A DNA stretch of 64,000 nt from DASSJT01 sp963715025 (GTDB taxonomy: Bacteria > Actinomycetota > Actinomycetes > Actinomycetales > Dermatophilaceae). The stretch spans positions 868,001 through 932,000 of the forward strand of contig CAVQQQ010000009.1 of NCBI GenBank assembly GCA_963715025.1. Direction: 5' to 3'. This document shows positions 45,428 through 56,702 of the stretch, one piece after another. The stretch's first letter is position 1, and each line of letters starts with the position of its first letter. Position numbers and translations under genes: made by a program. The notes beneath the pieces were generated by a model that saw nothing but the letters and a program-made list of their open reading frames with translations, was not told the origin of the DNA and made no database searches.

Positions 45428-46192
45428 TCACGTGTGGCTCTTGGCCGAGCGGGCGGCGAGGAAGCGCGCCCGGGCCTCCGCGAAAGCCGGCTCGCCGATG
45501 TTGAGGGCCTGAGCCTCGGCTTCGAGGTCGAGCGCCTGGTCGAACGTGACGGCTGACGTCATCTGGAGGAGCGCTTTGGTCCGGGCGGCTGCCCGGGGCG
45601 AAAGGTTCGCCAGCCGGGCAGCCAGCTCCGCGGCGGCCGCGTCGAGTTCGTCCGGCTGAACCAACCGGTTGACCAGCCCCAGCCGCTCGAGGTCGTCCGA
45701 CCCGAGTTCCTGGCCCAGAAGCCAGATCTCGGCGGCCCGGTGGCTGCCCACCCGCCGTGACAGGAGCCAGCTGCCCCCGAAGTCGGGCGACAGCCCGATC
45801 GCGGGAAACGCGGGCACGAAACGCGCCGACGTCGACGCCACGATGAGGTCGCACCCCAGCGCCAGGCTCATGCCGGCCCCGGCTGCGACCCCTGAGACCT
45901 TGGCGAGCACCGGCTGGGGCAGAGCGCGCAGTGCCCGCGGCACCTCGTTGAGTCCCTTCATGACAGGCAGGAAGTCGCCCGACGGCGCCACTGCGTCAAG
46001 TTCGGCGCCGGCGCAGAAGGCCCGTTCGTCACCCGTGAGGATCACGGCCCGGATGCTCGCATCGGACGCGAGCTCACGGCATACGGTCACGAACTCGGCC
46101 GCCATCTCGGCCGAAATCGCATTCCTGGCAGCGGGGTTGTGAAACCGCACCGTCGCCACGGGGCCCTCGCAGGTCTGTTCGATCCGCGGCAT
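45428..46192 (-). CDS. enoyl-CoA hydratase/isomerase family protein
   Basis: A 254-residue crotonase. ARNAISAEMAAEF, the oxyanion loop RAFCAGAELDAV, and KVSGVAAGAGMSLALGCDLIVAS followed by FPAIGLSPDFGGSWLL are standard. At the catalytic positions the second loop shows Ser-Pro-Asp-Phe-Gly-Gly rather than a clear two-Glu hydratase pair, so isomerase or other crotonase chemistry is possible. Last gene of the catabolic operon, 11 bases after the ligase. Confidence 0.85.
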   Translation of the reverse strand: MPRIEQTCEGPVATVRFHNPAARNAISAEMAAEFVTVCRELASDASIRAVILTGDERAFCAGAELDAVAPSGDFLPVMKGLNEVPRALRALPQPVLAKVSGVAAGAGMSLALGCDLIVASTSARFVPAFPAIGLSPDFGGSWLLSRRVGSHRAAEIWLLGQELGSDDLERLGLVNRLVQPDELDAAAAELAARLANLSPRAAARTKALLQMTSAVTFDQALDLEAEAQALNIGEPAFAEARARFLAARSAKSHT

Positions 46193-46203
46193 GGCGTCTC
46201 CTC

Positions 46204-47802
46204 TCAGACCACCGCCCGCTCGTGACCCTCCCAGTAGGGCCGCCGCAGTTCACGTTTCAGCACCTTCCCGGCGGGGTTGCGCGGGAGCGTCTCGACGACG
46301 TCGACCGTTTGCGGGCACTTGTAGTGAGCGAGCCGGTCCCGGGCGAAGGAGATCATCTCTTCCGCGTCGATCGTCGCTCCGGCGACCGGCGCGACCACCG
46401 CCTTGACCACCTCGCCCCACCGCTCGTCCGGCACCCCGATGACCGCGACCTCGCCAACCGAGGGATGCGTGGCCAGCACGTTCTCGACCTCGGGCGAGTA
46501 GATGTTCTCGCCGCCGCTGATGATCATGTCCTTCAGCCGGTCGATGATGTACACGAACCCGTCGGCATCGCACCGCGCCAAGTCACCCGTGCGCATCCAG
46601 CCGTCAGCCGTCCTGGCCTCGGCCGTCGCCTCGGGCCTGCCCAGGTAGCCGCGCATCGTCTGCGCCGTGCGGAACCACACCTCGCCGGGCTCGCCAACCG
46701 GCACGTCCTGCAGCGACAGCGGGTCGACCACCCGCATCTCGACCCCTCGGATCGGCAGCCCCGCCGACGTGAGCCGCTCGGGGTGTTCGGCGTCGCGGTG
46801 TGCCTCTGCCGACAGCGCCATGGTCACCCCAGCCATCTCGGTCATCCCGTAGACCTGCGAGATCCGCATGTCCGGCCAGGCGGTCAGCGCCCGTTTGAGC
46901 ATCGGCAGCGGCATCGGCGCCGCACCGTAGGCCATGCACTGGATGCGCGAGAAGGCCGCGGTGGCCTGGTCGCCCGCGGCCAGCAGCGCGCCGACCACCG
47001 GAGGCACGAGGAAGATGTGGGTCGCGCCGCGGGCGATGGCCGCGAACATCAGCGCCGGATCCACCTCGCGCAGGATCACCGTGGGCGCTCCGTGGTGCAG
47101 GCCGGCGATGGCGTAGCAGGTGCCGCCCACGTGGAACTGCGGCATGCATGCCAGGCTCACCGTGGAGGAGTCGAAGTTGAAGAGGTCGTCGACCGCCTCG
47201 CTGTGGGTGTTGATGTTGCGGTGGGTCAGCTCGACACCCTTCGGGAATCCGGTCGTGCCGGACGAGTACATCACCAGGCAGGCGTCGTCTGCCTCGACGT
47301 CGGCAGCCGGCTCGACAGATCCGGCCCCCTCGACCCACGGCTCGTACTCGTCGGCCTCGCCGCCCACGACGACGACCCGCTCGATGCTGCGGTCGAGGTC
47401 CGGCACCTGTCCCACTGCCCCCTCGAACGCCTCCACGAGATCGGCTCCGACGAAGACGACCTTCGGCCGGCTGTCGTTGAGGACGTAGGCCAGCTGGTCG
47501 CCGATCAGCCGCCAGTTCACGATGACATGCGCAGCCCCGATCGACGAGGCGGCGTAGGTGAGCTCAAGGCACGCGAGGCTGTTCATGTCGAGCGTGGCCA
47601 CCCGGTCGCCACGGCCGATGCCAAGGGCCCGCAGCCCGCCCGCCACGCGGTGCAGCCGGTCGCGCCACTGCGCCCAGGTGTACTCCTGGTCTCGGAACGT
47701 GATGGCCAGGGCGTCGGGCCGCTCGTCGGCCCATTTCTCGACGCGGTCGCTGATCAGGCGGTCGCTGGTGATGGGTTCGGCGGAAAGGGTCAGGTCCTGC
47801 AT
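46204..47802 (-). CDS. acyl-CoA ligase (AMP-binding)
   Basis: A 532-residue adenylate-forming enzyme that activates a carboxylic acid to its CoA thioester. The AMP-binding signature is YSSGTTGFPKGVELTHRN; GMTEMAGV and GWMRTGDLARCD follow, and LPRNPAGKVLKREL carries the C-terminal catalytic Lys. Substrate cannot be read, but position in an atu-like operon suggests a branched or terpenoid acid (the AtuH role). It starts 103 bases after the TetR gene, so it may have an additional promoter. Confidence 0.9.
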   Translation of the reverse strand: MQDLTLSAEPITSDRLISDRVEKWADERPDALAITFRDQEYTWAQWRDRLHRVAGGLRALGIGRGDRVATLDMNSLACLELTYAASSIGAAHVIVNWRLIGDQLAYVLNDSRPKVVFVGADLVEAFEGAVGQVPDLDRSIERVVVVGGEADEYEPWVEGAGSVEPAADVEADDACLVMYSSGTTGFPKGVELTHRNINTHSEAVDDLFNFDSSTVSLACMPQFHVGGTCYAIAGLHHGAPTVILREVDPALMFAAIARGATHIFLVPPVVGALLAAGDQATAAFSRIQCMAYGAAPMPLPMLKRALTAWPDMRISQVYGMTEMAGVTMALSAEAHRDAEHPERLTSAGLPIRGVEMRVVDPLSLQDVPVGEPGEVWFRTAQTMRGYLGRPEATAEARTADGWMRTGDLARCDADGFVYIIDRLKDMIISGGENIYSPEVENVLATHPSVGEVAVIGVPDERWGEVVKAVVAPVAGATIDAEEMISFARDRLAHYKCPQTVDVVETLPRNPAGKVLKRELRRPYWEGHERAVV

Positions 47803-47905
47803 TGCGTGCTCCTGGTCGTCATGGCTCCACTGCGGTGCGCGGAGGCTGGGTGGTGGGCCCTGCTGATGTAGGGCCTATGCCGGGTGCCGGGCGAGGGTGG
47901 GCCGC

Positions 47906-48559
47906 TCAGCTCGCGAGCCCGAGGGTTTGGTTGAGGGTGGCGGCGGCGTGGGCCAGGACCGCCTTCCGCCGCCGTGAGTCGTCGGTGAGGATGTCGGCGA
48001 GGCCGAGTCCGCGGGCGAGGTCGAGAGTGGCCATGACCGCCTCCCGGACCCCGGGTCGGCTCTCGTCGACGCCGAGGAGCTCGAGGGTCACGGCGTGCAC
48101 CTCCCGAGCGAAGCGGGTCTCGAGCGGGATGGCCTGCGCCCGCAGTGCCTCGTCCGTAGAGGCGGCGACCCACAGCTGGAGGGCCGCACGGAACAGGGGG
48201 CCGAGGTAGATCCCGGTGACCAGCTCCAGGACGCCAAGGGTGCGGTCCGGCCCGCTCGGCAGGGCGGCGACCTCCCGGCGGAACTCCACCACGCGGGCGT
48301 CGGCCATGTGGTCGAGCGCCGCCGTGATGAGCGCCTCCCGGGTGGGGAAGTGGTGCTGGGCCGCGCCTCTGGACACCCCGGCCCGCTCGGCGACCACCCC
48401 GACGGTGGTGTTTGACCACCCCAGCTCGGCCAGGCACTCGACGGCCGTTTCCAGGAGCCGCTGCTGCGTGGCCCGGCTGCGGTCCTGCTGGGGCTGCCGG
48501 GCGGCTACCGGCGACCGGGCGACCGACGTGCGGGTCGATGCAGACGTCGGTACAGACAT
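47906..48559 (-). CDS. TetR-family regulator of the catabolic operon
   Basis: A 217-residue repressor with the helix-turn-helix at about 20-68 (RATQQRLLETAVECLAELGWSNTTVGVVAERAGVSRGAAQHHFPTREALI). The remaining helices would bind an acyl-CoA-type ligand, as AtuR and FadR-like proteins do. It lies 7 bases after the SDR stop, in the same transcription unit. The palindrome at 57558-57575 in front of the first gene is a candidate operator. ATG 48559 is used; a longer frame has no similarity. Confidence 0.85.
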   Translation of the reverse strand: MSVPTSASTRTSVARSPVAARQPQQDRSRATQQRLLETAVECLAELGWSNTTVGVVAERAGVSRGAAQHHFPTREALITAALDHMADARVVEFRREVAALPSGPDRTLGVLELVTGIYLGPLFRAALQLWVAASTDEALRAQAIPLETRFAREVHAVTLELLGVDESRPGVREAVMATLDLARGLGLADILTDDSRRRKAVLAHAAATLNQTLGLAS

Positions 48560-48566
48560 GGCGGCC

Positions 48567-49394
48567 TCAGTCCAGGAACAGGTCGAGCTGGAGCTTCCCG
48601 CCCGGGTCGCCCACGGCATACCCCGACAGGTCGGTGACTCCGGCTCCGGCCAGCACCTCGTCGTCGATGAGGAACTGTCCGGTGACCTCGCCCGGTGGCC
48701 GGGTCAGGATGGCGTGGGCCGCATCGGCCATGATCTCGGGCGTCCGCGACTGCGAGACCATCCGCTCGCCGCCGAGCAGGTTGCGGACGGCTGCGGTGGC
48801 GATCGTCGTGCGCGGCCAGAGCGAGTTGACCGAGATGCCGTCGCCGCGCAGTTCCTCGGCCAGGCCGAGGGTGGTGAGGCTCATGCCGTACTTGGCGATG
48901 GTGTACGCCAAGTGGGCGCCCGCCCACTTGGGGTCGAGGTTGAGCGGCGGCGAGAGCGTGAGGATGTGGGCGTGGGGCGACTTCCGCAGGTGGGGCAGCG
49001 CGCACTTGGACAGCAGGAACGCCCCGCGGCAGTTGATGTCCTGCATGAGGTCGTAGCGCTTCATCGAGATCGCGTCGGTGCCCGAGAGGTCGATCGCGCT
49101 CGCGTTGTTGACCACGATGTCGATCCCGCCGAACTCGTCGACGGTCCGCGCCACTGCGTCGGCGACCTGCTCGTCGTCTCGCACGTCGCCGAAGATCGGC
49201 AGCGCCTGGCCGCCAGCCTCCCGGATCTGCTCCGCCGCGGTGTGGATCGTGCCCTCCAGCTTCGGGTGCGGCTGGTCGGTCTTGGCCAGGATGGCCACGT
49301 TGGCCCCGTCGCGGGCCGCGCGGAGCGCGATCGCCAGCCCGATCCCGCGGCTGCCGCCGGACATGAGGATCGTCCGGTCCGTCAGAGTGCTCAT
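48567..49394 (-). CDS. short-chain dehydrogenase, HSDL2-like
   Basis: A 275-residue SDR: cofactor motif SGGSRGIGLAIAL, DIVVNNASAID, and catalytic Tyr-x3-Lys in YTIAKYGMSL. The LAKTDQPHPKLEGTIHTAAEQI segment is characteristic of the HSDL2 subgroup, which is linked to lipid metabolism. It would oxidise a hydroxyacyl-CoA or alcohol in the pathway (AtuB/AtuG position). Start overlaps the hydratase stop by ATGA. Confidence 0.88.
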   Translation of the reverse strand: MSTLTDRTILMSGGSRGIGLAIALRAARDGANVAILAKTDQPHPKLEGTIHTAAEQIREAGGQALPIFGDVRDDEQVADAVARTVDEFGGIDIVVNNASAIDLSGTDAISMKRYDLMQDINCRGAFLLSKCALPHLRKSPHAHILTLSPPLNLDPKWAGAHLAYTIAKYGMSLTTLGLAEELRGDGISVNSLWPRTTIATAAVRNLLGGERMVSQSRTPEIMADAAHAILTRPPGEVTGQFLIDDEVLAGAGVTDLSGYAVGDPGGKLQLDLFLD

Positions 49395-50200
49395 CGTCTC
49401 TCCCCTTCGTCTTCGCTCAGGACGGCCCAGATCGGCGCGCGCCGCTCCAGGAACGACTGCATGCCCTCGCGGGCCTCCTCGGAGCCGAAAAGACGCACCG
49501 ACAGCCCGGCCATGTCAGCAGCCTGCTCGGCCAGGGCGCGCCGCACCGCGCGGGTGGTCAGGGGCTTGGTCTCGCGGAGGCCCTGCGGAGACACCGTGCG
49601 CAGGCTGTCGAGGATGCCGGTCAGCGCAGCTTCGAGGTCGCCCGTCGCCTGCGTGACCAGCCCGATGTTCGCGGCCGTGGTCGCGTCGAAGACCTCGCCC
49701 GTGAGGAAGTAGTGACTGGCGGCTCGCTCAGGCATGCGCGGGAGCGTGGTCAGCGAGATCACCGCGGGCGCGAGCCCGAGTCGGGCCTCGGTGAACGCGA
49801 ACGTCGCCCGCGTGTACGCGATGGCAAAGTCACAGGCCCCGACCAGCCCCATGCCGCCGGCCCGCACGTGGCCGGCCACCCGGCATACGACCGGTTTGGG
49901 CAGTTCCACGATGGCCCGCAGGAGGCCGAGCAGGTCCTCGGCCCCCTGAGCCATCGAGCCCGCGCGGGCCTCGGTGAGGTCCGCGCCAGCGCAGAAGGTG
50001 CCGCCAGTGTGCGTGAGGACCACCGCGCGGACCCCGTCGTCCGCGCCCGCCTGGGCGAGCCGCGCGCCCAGCTGGGCGACCAGTGCGCTCGACAGGGCAT
50101 TGCGGTTGTGCGGCGAGTCCAGCGTGATCGTCGCGATGGCGCGGTGCACGTCGTAGTGGACCAGCTCGGCCCCGGGTTCGGTGCTCGTGGCGGCGTTCAT
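49391..50200 (-). CDS. enoyl-CoA hydratase family protein (AtuE/LiuC-like position)
   Basis: A 269-residue crotonase: NRNALSSALVAQL, oxyanion loop GTFCAGADLTEA, and RVAGHVRAGGMGLVGACDFAIA then FTEARLGLAPAVISL. In methylcrotonyl- and geranyl-type pathways the hydratase acts after the carboxylase. ATG 50200 sits on the stop of the dehydrogenase (TGATG); the frame also reads upstream but that is antisense-like extension. Coupled to the next gene by ATGA. Confidence 0.88.
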   Translation of the reverse strand: MNAATSTEPGAELVHYDVHRAIATITLDSPHNRNALSSALVAQLGARLAQAGADDGVRAVVLTHTGGTFCAGADLTEARAGSMAQGAEDLLGLLRAIVELPKPVVCRVAGHVRAGGMGLVGACDFAIAYTRATFAFTEARLGLAPAVISLTTLPRMPERAASHYFLTGEVFDATTAANIGLVTQATGDLEAALTGILDSLRTVSPQGLRETKPLTTRAVRRALAEQAADMAGLSVRLFGSEEAREGMQSFLERRAPIWAVLSEDEGERR

Positions 50201-51357
50201 CAGTAGGACTTTGGCAGACCCAGAGAGTGCTGGGCGACGAAGTTGAGGATCATCTCGCGACTCACCGGCGCCACCCGGGTGATCCGCGCTGAGGCCAGGT
50301 GCGCGGCGAGGCCGTACTCCCTGGTGAGGCCGTTGCCGCCGTGGGACTGGATCGCCTGGTCGAGCGCCGCGATGCTGGCCTCGGCCGCGGCGTACTTGGC
50401 CATGTTGGCCGCCTCGCCGGCACCTTCGTCGTCGCCCGCGTCGTAGAGGGTCGCCGCCTTCTGCATCATGAGCCGGGCCAGCTCGACCTCGACATGGCAC
50501 TTGGCCAGCGGGTGCGCGAGGCCCTGGTGGGCACCGATGGGAACACCCCAGACGCTGCGCTCCGCCACATAGCCCGCCGTGCGGGCGATGCTGAACCGGC
50601 CCAAGCCCACCGCGATCGCCGCCGCCATGATCCGCTCGGGGTTCAGGCCGGCGAAGAGCTGGGCCAGCGCCGCGTCCTCCTCGCCCACGAGCGCCTGGCG
50701 GGGCAGCCGCACGTCGTCGAGGAAGAGCATGAACTGGCGCTCGGTCTCGATGATGTCCATGTCGATGGGGGTGTACTCGAAGCCCTGGGTCTCCCTCGGC
50801 AGGATGAACAGCGCCGGCTTGAGCCGGCCGGTGCGGGCGTCGGCCGTGCGCCCCACGATGAGCACGGCGTCGGCGCGGTCGACGCCGGTCACGAAGACCT
50901 TTCGGCCGGTGAGCAACCAGTCGTCGCCGTCGCGCCGGGCCGTCGTGCTGATGTTGTGGCTGTTGGAGCCGGCATCGGGCTCGGTGATGCCGAAGGCCAT
51001 CGTGATCGACCCGTCGGCGATCCCTGGCAGCCAGTCCTTCTTCTGCTCGTCGGTGCCGAACCGGCTGATGATGGTGCCGCAAATTGCCGGCGACACGACC
51101 ATCATGATCAGCGGGCAGCCGCCCCGGGCCAGCTCCTCGAGCACGAGCGAGAGCTCGTAGATGCCGGCCCCGCCGCCCCCACACGCCTCGGGGATGTGGA
51201 CCCCGAGGAAGCCAGCGCGACCGGCCTCCTGCCACAGCTCGGTGAGGGCCTCCCCCTTGCGCGCCCGGGCGTCCGCGTACTGCCAGCCGTACTTGCCGGC
51301 CAGCTGTGCCACGGCCGATCGCAGGGCCTGGCGCTCCTCGCTCTCGACGAAACTCAT
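50200..51357 (-). CDS. acyl-CoA dehydrogenase (AtuD/LiuA-like position)
   Basis: A 385-residue flavoenzyme: FGITEPDAGSNSHNISTTARRDGDDWLLTGRKVFVTG is the central barrel, with QSHGGNGLTREYGLAAHLASARITRVAPVSREM as the FAD-binding C-terminal helix bundle. It introduces the alpha,beta double bond before carboxylation and passes electrons to ETF. Coupled by four-base overlap with the carboxylase alpha gene. Confidence 0.9.
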   Translation of the reverse strand: MSFVESEERQALRSAVAQLAGKYGWQYADARARKGEALTELWQEAGRAGFLGVHIPEACGGGGAGIYELSLVLEELARGGCPLIMMVVSPAICGTIISRFGTDEQKKDWLPGIADGSITMAFGITEPDAGSNSHNISTTARRDGDDWLLTGRKVFVTGVDRADAVLIVGRTADARTGRLKPALFILPRETQGFEYTPIDMDIIETERQFMLFLDDVRLPRQALVGEEDAALAQLFAGLNPERIMAAAIAVGLGRFSIARTAGYVAERSVWGVPIGAHQGLAHPLAKCHVEVELARLMMQKAATLYDAGDDEGAGEAANMAKYAAAEASIAALDQAIQSHGGNGLTREYGLAAHLASARITRVAPVSREMILNFVAQHSLGLPKSY

Positions 51358-53405
51358 GACTCCTCCTGGGGCGGGTTCTCGGGGTTCTCGGGGTTCTCGG
51401 GGTTCTCCGGCTCGGCCGTGACCACGGCCAGCACGGCGCCGACCTCGACATGCTGGCCACGGTGCACGTTCAGCTCGGTGACCCTGCCGTGGGCGGGGGA
51501 AGTGATGGGGTGCTGCATCTTCATGGCCTCCAGGACCATGAGCGGCTGGCCGTGCTCGACGGAGTCGCCGAGCGCTGCGGCGAGGGCGACGACGACGCCC
51601 GGCATCGGGGCGACCAGCGATCCGGGGACCACATGCGACGAGGGGTCGCGGAAGCGCTCCACCGCGGTCAGAGCGACCGGCCCGAGAGGCGAGTCGACGC
51701 AGACCAGGTCGCCGTAGCGGCGGACCGAGAAGAGCCTCCGGACGCCGTCCACCTCGAGGGCCACCTCGTCCGGCGCGTGCGCCAGCACGCGCACACCAGG
51801 GTATGCCGGTGCTTCCACTTCGCCACGCCGCAGCTGGTACGCGACGGCGTGTGGTCCCCCGCGCCCTGCGTACTCCTTGTGCTGCGGCTGCGACGGAAGG
51901 TTGCGCCACCCGCTCGGCAGCGCGCCCTGCACCGGCGCCCCCGCCCGGTTGGCCGCGGCGTCGGCCAGCGCCGCCGCGAGCGCGGAAAGGCGCTCCGCCT
52001 CGGCGTCGGCGAGCGGCTGGGCGAGCGCGTCCAGACCGTGCCGGTCGAAGAAGGTGGTGTCCGTCTCCCCCGCGAGGAATGCCTCGTGGCGCAGGACCCG
52101 CACCAGCAGGTCGCGGTTGGTGCGCACGCCGTGGACCTCGGCCCGAGCCAGTGCGGCGGCAAGGGCCCGCGCCGCGTCGTCGCGCTGCGGCGCCCATGCG
52201 ATGACCTTGGCGAGCATGGGGTCGTAGAACACGCTGACCTCCGAACCGTCCACCACGCCAGCATCCAGTCGTATGCCGGGCGCGGACAGCCCGTCGAACG
52301 TCGCCCTCACGCCAGGCACGTGGAGCCGGTGAACGGTGCCGCTCTGCGGCTGCCAGCCCTGCCCCGGGTCCTCCGCATAGAGCCTGGCCTCGATCGCGAA
52401 GCCGCTGGCCGTCGGTGGGCGGTCGGGCAGGGGATGCCCGTCGGCGACGTCGAGCTGCAAACGCACGAGGTCCAGGCCGGTCGTCAGCTCGGTCACCGGG
52501 TGCTCCACCTGGAGGCGGGTGTTCATCTCCAGGAAGAAGAACCGGCCGCTGGCGTCGGCCAGGAACTCGACAGTGCCCGCTCCCGCGTACCCGATGGCCC
52601 GAGCAGCACTCGTGGCCGCGGCATACAGGCTCTGGCGCAGCCCGGCCCGACCCTCTGCCGGCGCGCCGTCGGGTGCCTGCTCCAGCCGCTCAATCAGCGG
52701 TGAGGGGGCCTCCTCGATCACCTTCTGGTGGCGTCGCTGGATCGAGCACTCACGCTCGCCGACGGCCCAGACACCACCATGCCGGTCCGCCATGACCTGC
52801 ACCTCGATGTGGTGCCCCGTCTCGAGGTACGGCTCGCAGAACACGGCGGGGTCACCGAACGCCGACGCCGCCTCCGCACGCGCGGCCTCGAGCTGCGCGG
52901 GCAGGTCAGCGAGCTCGCGCACCACCCGCATCCCGCGGCCACCGCCTCCGGCCGAGGCCTTCACCAGGACCGGAAGATCGGCCTCGGTGATGGCTTCCGG
53001 CTGGAGCTCGGCCAGCACGGGGACGCCGGCGGCGACCATGAGCCGCTTGGCCCCGACCTTGGAGCCCATGGCCTCGATGGCCTCGGGTGACGGGCCGATC
53101 CAGACCAGGCCGGCGTCGAGCACGGCCCGCGCGAAGTCAGCGTTCTCGGAGAGGAACCCGTAGCCGGGGTGGATGGCGTCGGCTCCGGCCCGCTTGGCCG
53201 CCTCGATGACCAGGTCGGCGCGTAGGTAAGTGTCGGTCGACGAGCTGCCCGGCAGGTCCACTGCGGCGTCGGCCTCGCGCACGTACGGTGAGCCGGCATC
53301 GGCGCTCGAGTGGATCGCCACCGTCGCGAGGCCAAGGTCGCGGCAGGTGCGGAAGACCCGCCGGGCGATCTCGCCGCGGTTGGCGACCAGCACGGTCGTG
53401 ATCAC
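51354..53405 (-). CDS. acyl-CoA carboxylase, biotin-carboxylase/biotin-carrier alpha subunit
   Basis: A 683-residue protein. The biotin carboxylase domain (1-445) has the ATP-grasp loop KASAGGGGRGM, EVQVMADRHG and FLEMNTRLQVEHPVTE. A linker domain follows, then the biotin carrier domain with the biotinylated Lys in LEAMKMQH near residue 628. The tail is an unusual (Pro-Glu-Asn)n run made by a 9-bp DNA repeat. It pairs with the beta subunit encoded just upstream. Likely acyl groups are 3-methylcrotonyl, geranyl or another branched enoyl-CoA. GTG 53405 is the only good start. Confidence 0.92.
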   Translation of the reverse strand: MITTVLVANRGEIARRVFRTCRDLGLATVAIHSSADAGSPYVREADAAVDLPGSSSTDTYLRADLVIEAAKRAGADAIHPGYGFLSENADFARAVLDAGLVWIGPSPEAIEAMGSKVGAKRLMVAAGVPVLAELQPEAITEADLPVLVKASAGGGGRGMRVVRELADLPAQLEAARAEAASAFGDPAVFCEPYLETGHHIEVQVMADRHGGVWAVGERECSIQRRHQKVIEEAPSPLIERLEQAPDGAPAEGRAGLRQSLYAAATSAARAIGYAGAGTVEFLADASGRFFFLEMNTRLQVEHPVTELTTGLDLVRLQLDVADGHPLPDRPPTASGFAIEARLYAEDPGQGWQPQSGTVHRLHVPGVRATFDGLSAPGIRLDAGVVDGSEVSVFYDPMLAKVIAWAPQRDDAARALAAALARAEVHGVRTNRDLLVRVLRHEAFLAGETDTTFFDRHGLDALAQPLADAEAERLSALAAALADAAANRAGAPVQGALPSGWRNLPSQPQHKEYAGRGGPHAVAYQLRRGEVEAPAYPGVRVLAHAPDEVALEVDGVRRLFSVRRYGDLVCVDSPLGPVALTAVERFRDPSSHVVPGSLVAPMPGVVVALAAALGDSVEHGQPLMVLEAMKMQHPITSPAHGRVTELNVHRGQHVEVGAVLAVVTAEPENPENPENPENPPQEES
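51374..51409. repeat. 9-bp tandem repeat encoding Pro-Glu-Asn units
   Basis: Four head-to-tail copies of GGTTCTCGG (last copy with one change) near the 3' end of the carboxylase alpha gene. They keep the reading frame and could change copy number without damage. Confidence 0.8.
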
Positions 53406-53415
53406 ATCGCTGCCC

Positions 53416-55010
<1,595 letters not shown>

Positions 55011-55014
<4 letters not shown>

Positions 55015-56702
55015 GGGATCAGCTCCTCGGGGATCTCGACGACGCGGGAGCGGAGCCACTCGCCGAGGGCTTTGGCCTGGGGGTCGAAACGCGCGTTGTA
55101 GGCGACCCCCTCGCCGAGCAGCCCCTCGATCACGAAGTTGGCTGCTAGCAGGCTGGGGAGGAGGAAGCGGCGGACCACCAGGCCCTTGGCCTCAGGCAGC
55201 AGTTCCTGGAGCCGCTCGACGGTGAGCGTGTTGGCAAGCCACGGCCAGGCATGTTCCGACCGGACCCAGATCCCGAGGTTGGCGCTCCCGCCCTTGTCGC
55301 CGCTGCGGGCCCCGGCAACCAGCCCCAGGGGAACGCGGCGCGTCGGGCTGCCGCCGGCCCACAGCGGGACGTCGGGCTCGGGAGCGTCGGTCAGCGGCGC
55401 CAACTCCGCCGACGGGGCAATCTCGACGTGCTGCCTGTCGGGCAGCACGGCCACCTGGCGCACTTCGCCGACCGGCACGTAGCCCGCGGTGAAGACGCCG
55501 TACGGCGAAGCATCGCCGGGTGGGGCCGTGAGGTGGGCGCCGGGGTAGGTGCCGAGCGCGATCTCGACTGCGGCGCTGGAGAACGCGCGGCCGACTTTCG
55601 CGGGGTCGGCGCCCCGTGCCACACAGTGGAGAAAGGCGCTGGCCCGCTCCTCGTCGTCGGCGTCGTCGTGGTCGGTGCGCGCCAGGGTCCAGACCGTGTC
55701 GGCGGGGACGGTCTCGGCCAGCTGGTCCCTCACCAGCCGCGCCTTCGCCTCGATGTCCAGGCCGGTGAGGACGAACGTCACCTCGTTGCGGAAGCCGCCG
55801 AGGCTGTTGAGCGACACCTTGAGGTCCGGCGGCGGGGCCTCGCCGCGGACGCCCGACAGCCGCACACGGTCCGGGCCGTCCTGCTGGAGGCGCACGGAGT
55901 CCAGGCGCAGCGTGACGTCGGGACCGGCATACCTCCCGCCACCCACTTCGTACAGCAGCTGCGCGGTGACCGTCTCGACGGTCACCGCACCGCCCGAGCC
56001 GTCGTGCTTGGTGATGACGCTCGAACCGTCAGCGGCTACCTCGGCGATCGGGAAGCCCGGGCGGCGCAGGTCGGGAATCTCGGTGAAGAAGGAGAAGTTG
56101 CCGCCTGTCGCCTGCGTCCCGCACTCGATGACGTGCCCGGCGGCGACCGCTCCCGCGAGCTGGTCGTAGTCGGTCGGTGCCCACCCGTAGTAGGCGGCGG
56201 CGGGCCCGACGACCAGCGAGGCATCGGTCACGCGACCGGTGACCACGACCTCCGCACCGGCCTCGAGGCAGGCGGCGATGCCCCAGCCGCCGAGGTAGGC
56301 GTTGGCCGCGAGCGGCGCGCCGAGGCCGAGTTCGGCGGCCCGGCTCAGCAGGTCGTCCCCCTCGACATGCGCGATCTTCGCCTGGAGGCCGAGGCGCGCG
56401 GCCAGAGTGCGCAGCGCTTCGGCCAGGCCTGCGGGGTTGAGCCCTCCAGCGTTCGTGACGATGGCGACCCCGCGGTCGAGGGCCAGGCCGAGGGTGTCCT
56501 CCATCTGGCGCAGGAAGGTCTTGGCGTAGCCGGAGCCGGGGTCTCTCGCACGGTCGCGGGCCAGGATGAGCATGGTCAGCTCCGCGAGGTAGTCGCCGGT
56601 CAGGACATCGAGCTCGCCGCCCTCGAGCATCTCGCGCATGGCCGAGAGCCGGTCGCCGTAGAAGCCGGAGGCGTTGCCGATGCGCAGGGGCTGCCGGCTC
56701 AC
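55011..56702 (-). CDS. acyclic terpene utilisation AtuA-like protein (DUF1446)
   Basis: A 563-residue protein: RIGNASGFYGDRLSAMREMLEGGELDVLTGDYLAELTM and VTNAGGLNPAGLAEALRTLA, then CLEAGAEVVVTGRVTDASLVVGPAAAYYGW. The C-terminal part (ARSGDKGGSANLGIWVRSEHAWPWL) is the AtuA-associated domain. In Pseudomonas, AtuA is needed for growth on acyclic terpenes but its reaction is unknown; it is a good marker for this kind of carboxylase operon. GTG 56702 overlaps the previous stop (GTGA). Confidence 0.9.

Noticed and set aside
49391..52197. Long reverse frames joining hydratase, dehydrogenase and carboxylase regions
   Set aside because: They are upstream extensions through other genes' alternate frames; the four-base overlaps and family starts give the true boundaries.
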